From JAHDCC01 sp964551835 (GTDB lineage Bacteria; Actinomycetota; Acidimicrobiia; Acidimicrobiales; SZUA-35), in assembly GCA_964551835.1 (NCBI GenBank), contig CAZKEM010000054.1, positions 1-64,000 on the forward strand: a DNA stretch of 64,000 nt. Direction: 5' to 3'. The translations under genes and the position numbers were made by a program. Positions 63,647 to 64,000 of this stretch are shown piece after piece. Each line of letters starts with the position of its first letter. Position 1 is the stretch's first letter. Under the pieces are notes generated by a model. That model was given only the letters and a program-made list of their open reading frames with translations, was not told the DNA's origin and ran no database searches.

Positions 63647-64000
63647 CCGTCGGGACCTTCCGCGACAACCACCGATGCTTACGCTCCGAATCTGGACCCC
63701 GACGGCAACCCAATCGAGGTTGAAGCCACCGACGATAGCCATTACGTCGGCGCCGGGCCAGGTATCGACATCGAAAGGCGACCAACGGTTCTGACTCCGA
63801 CACCGCCCCAGGCGAAAACATACAAACCGGCGACCCCGTCACCTGGACTTATGTGGTTGAAAACACTGGCAACACGGCTCTTGCTGACGCCACCATCACC
63901 GATGACCATGGGGTCACCGTCGACCGCGATATCGACGGCGACGGAACCCTTTACGGAACCAACGCAATCCCATTCCTACTACCGGGTGCATCAGTTACCT
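63647..64000 (+). pseudogene. Frameshifted, 5'-truncated fragment of a DUF7507-like repeat surface protein
   Basis: Translating 63647 onward gives an in-frame stretch (TTTDAYAPNLDPDGNPIEVE, then ATDDSHYVGAGPGIDIE). At 63774-63776 (AAA) one base appears missing. Past it, the other frame reads ATNGSDSDTAPGENIQTGDP, VTWTYVVENTGNTALADATI, then TDDHGVTVDRDIDGDG, up to the window edge. The two parts join as one continuous domain if an extra A is added. The block is the recurring type of secreted adhesin repeat domains. No start codon or N-terminus is seen: an in-frame stop lies at 63644-63646. Gene continues beyond the right edge. A sequencing error at the homopolymer is possible for the frameshift. 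Confidence 0.7.

Overview
The window reads as chromosomal DNA of an actinobacterium, most likely a member of the Acidimicrobiia. The gene families (F420 biosynthesis next to cell-wall glycan genes, LCP protein, GT2/DUF5719 pair, DUF3516 helicase, YkuD transpeptidase), the frequent GTG/TTG starts and the 4-base ATGA/GTGA gene overlaps point that way. Base composition looks only moderately GC-rich (mid-50s percent by eye), lower than most cultured relatives. This is inference from gene content, not a phylogeny. Coding density is high, and I saw no tRNA, rRNA, CRISPR array, prophage or insertion sequence.

Layout. 1-3038: a large membrane protein on the minus strand, cut by the left edge. 3218-6254: a zinc-ribbon mini-protein, ftsH and a thioredoxin-like protein. 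6271-28117: a cell-envelope glycan region. It holds a giant GT2 glycosyltransferase with a DUF5719 partner, a GDP-D-rhamnose pair (rmd, gmd), two F420 genes (cofD, cofE), a Ski2-like DUF3516 helicase, GDP-mannose pyrophosphorylase, three GT4 glycosyltransferases, UDP-xylose synthase, UDP-glucose dehydrogenase, an LCP ligase and thiamine pyrophosphokinase. 28256-33681: small housekeeping genes (SdpI-like, YceH, HIT), a SulP transporter and a DrrAB-type ABC exporter. 33705-36982: three membrane/secreted genes that look like a metal-handling (probably copper) unit.

37043-44671: glutamate synthase gltBD with small neighbours. 44964-55345: mostly peptidoglycan and envelope biology: BON-domain membrane protein, L,D-transpeptidase, PGRP amidase with DUF4214, membrane J-protein, menA, murF, an anti-sigma-type ATPase, ddl and a coiled-coil membrane protein. 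55439-61015: a TetR regulator divergent from a tightly coupled three-gene operon (acyl-CoA reductase fused to a HAD-IB domain, LarA-like nickel-pincer-family protein, PlsC acyltransferase). 61230-63527: a fasciclin lipoprotein, an isolated molybdate-type permease, a small membrane protein and thiol peroxidase. 63647-64000: a frameshifted, 5'-truncated piece of a repeat-domain surface protein running off the right edge.

The best candidate for an undescribed system is the 55439-61015 unit. It couples a long-chain acyl reductase/HAD fusion and an acyltransferase to a LarA-family protein that keeps the pincer-cofactor Lys/His pair but appears to lack one of the two catalytic histidines. It has its own TetR regulator and a clustered inverted-repeat operator. 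A second candidate is the His-rich lipoprotein/polytopic membrane protein unit at 33705-36982.
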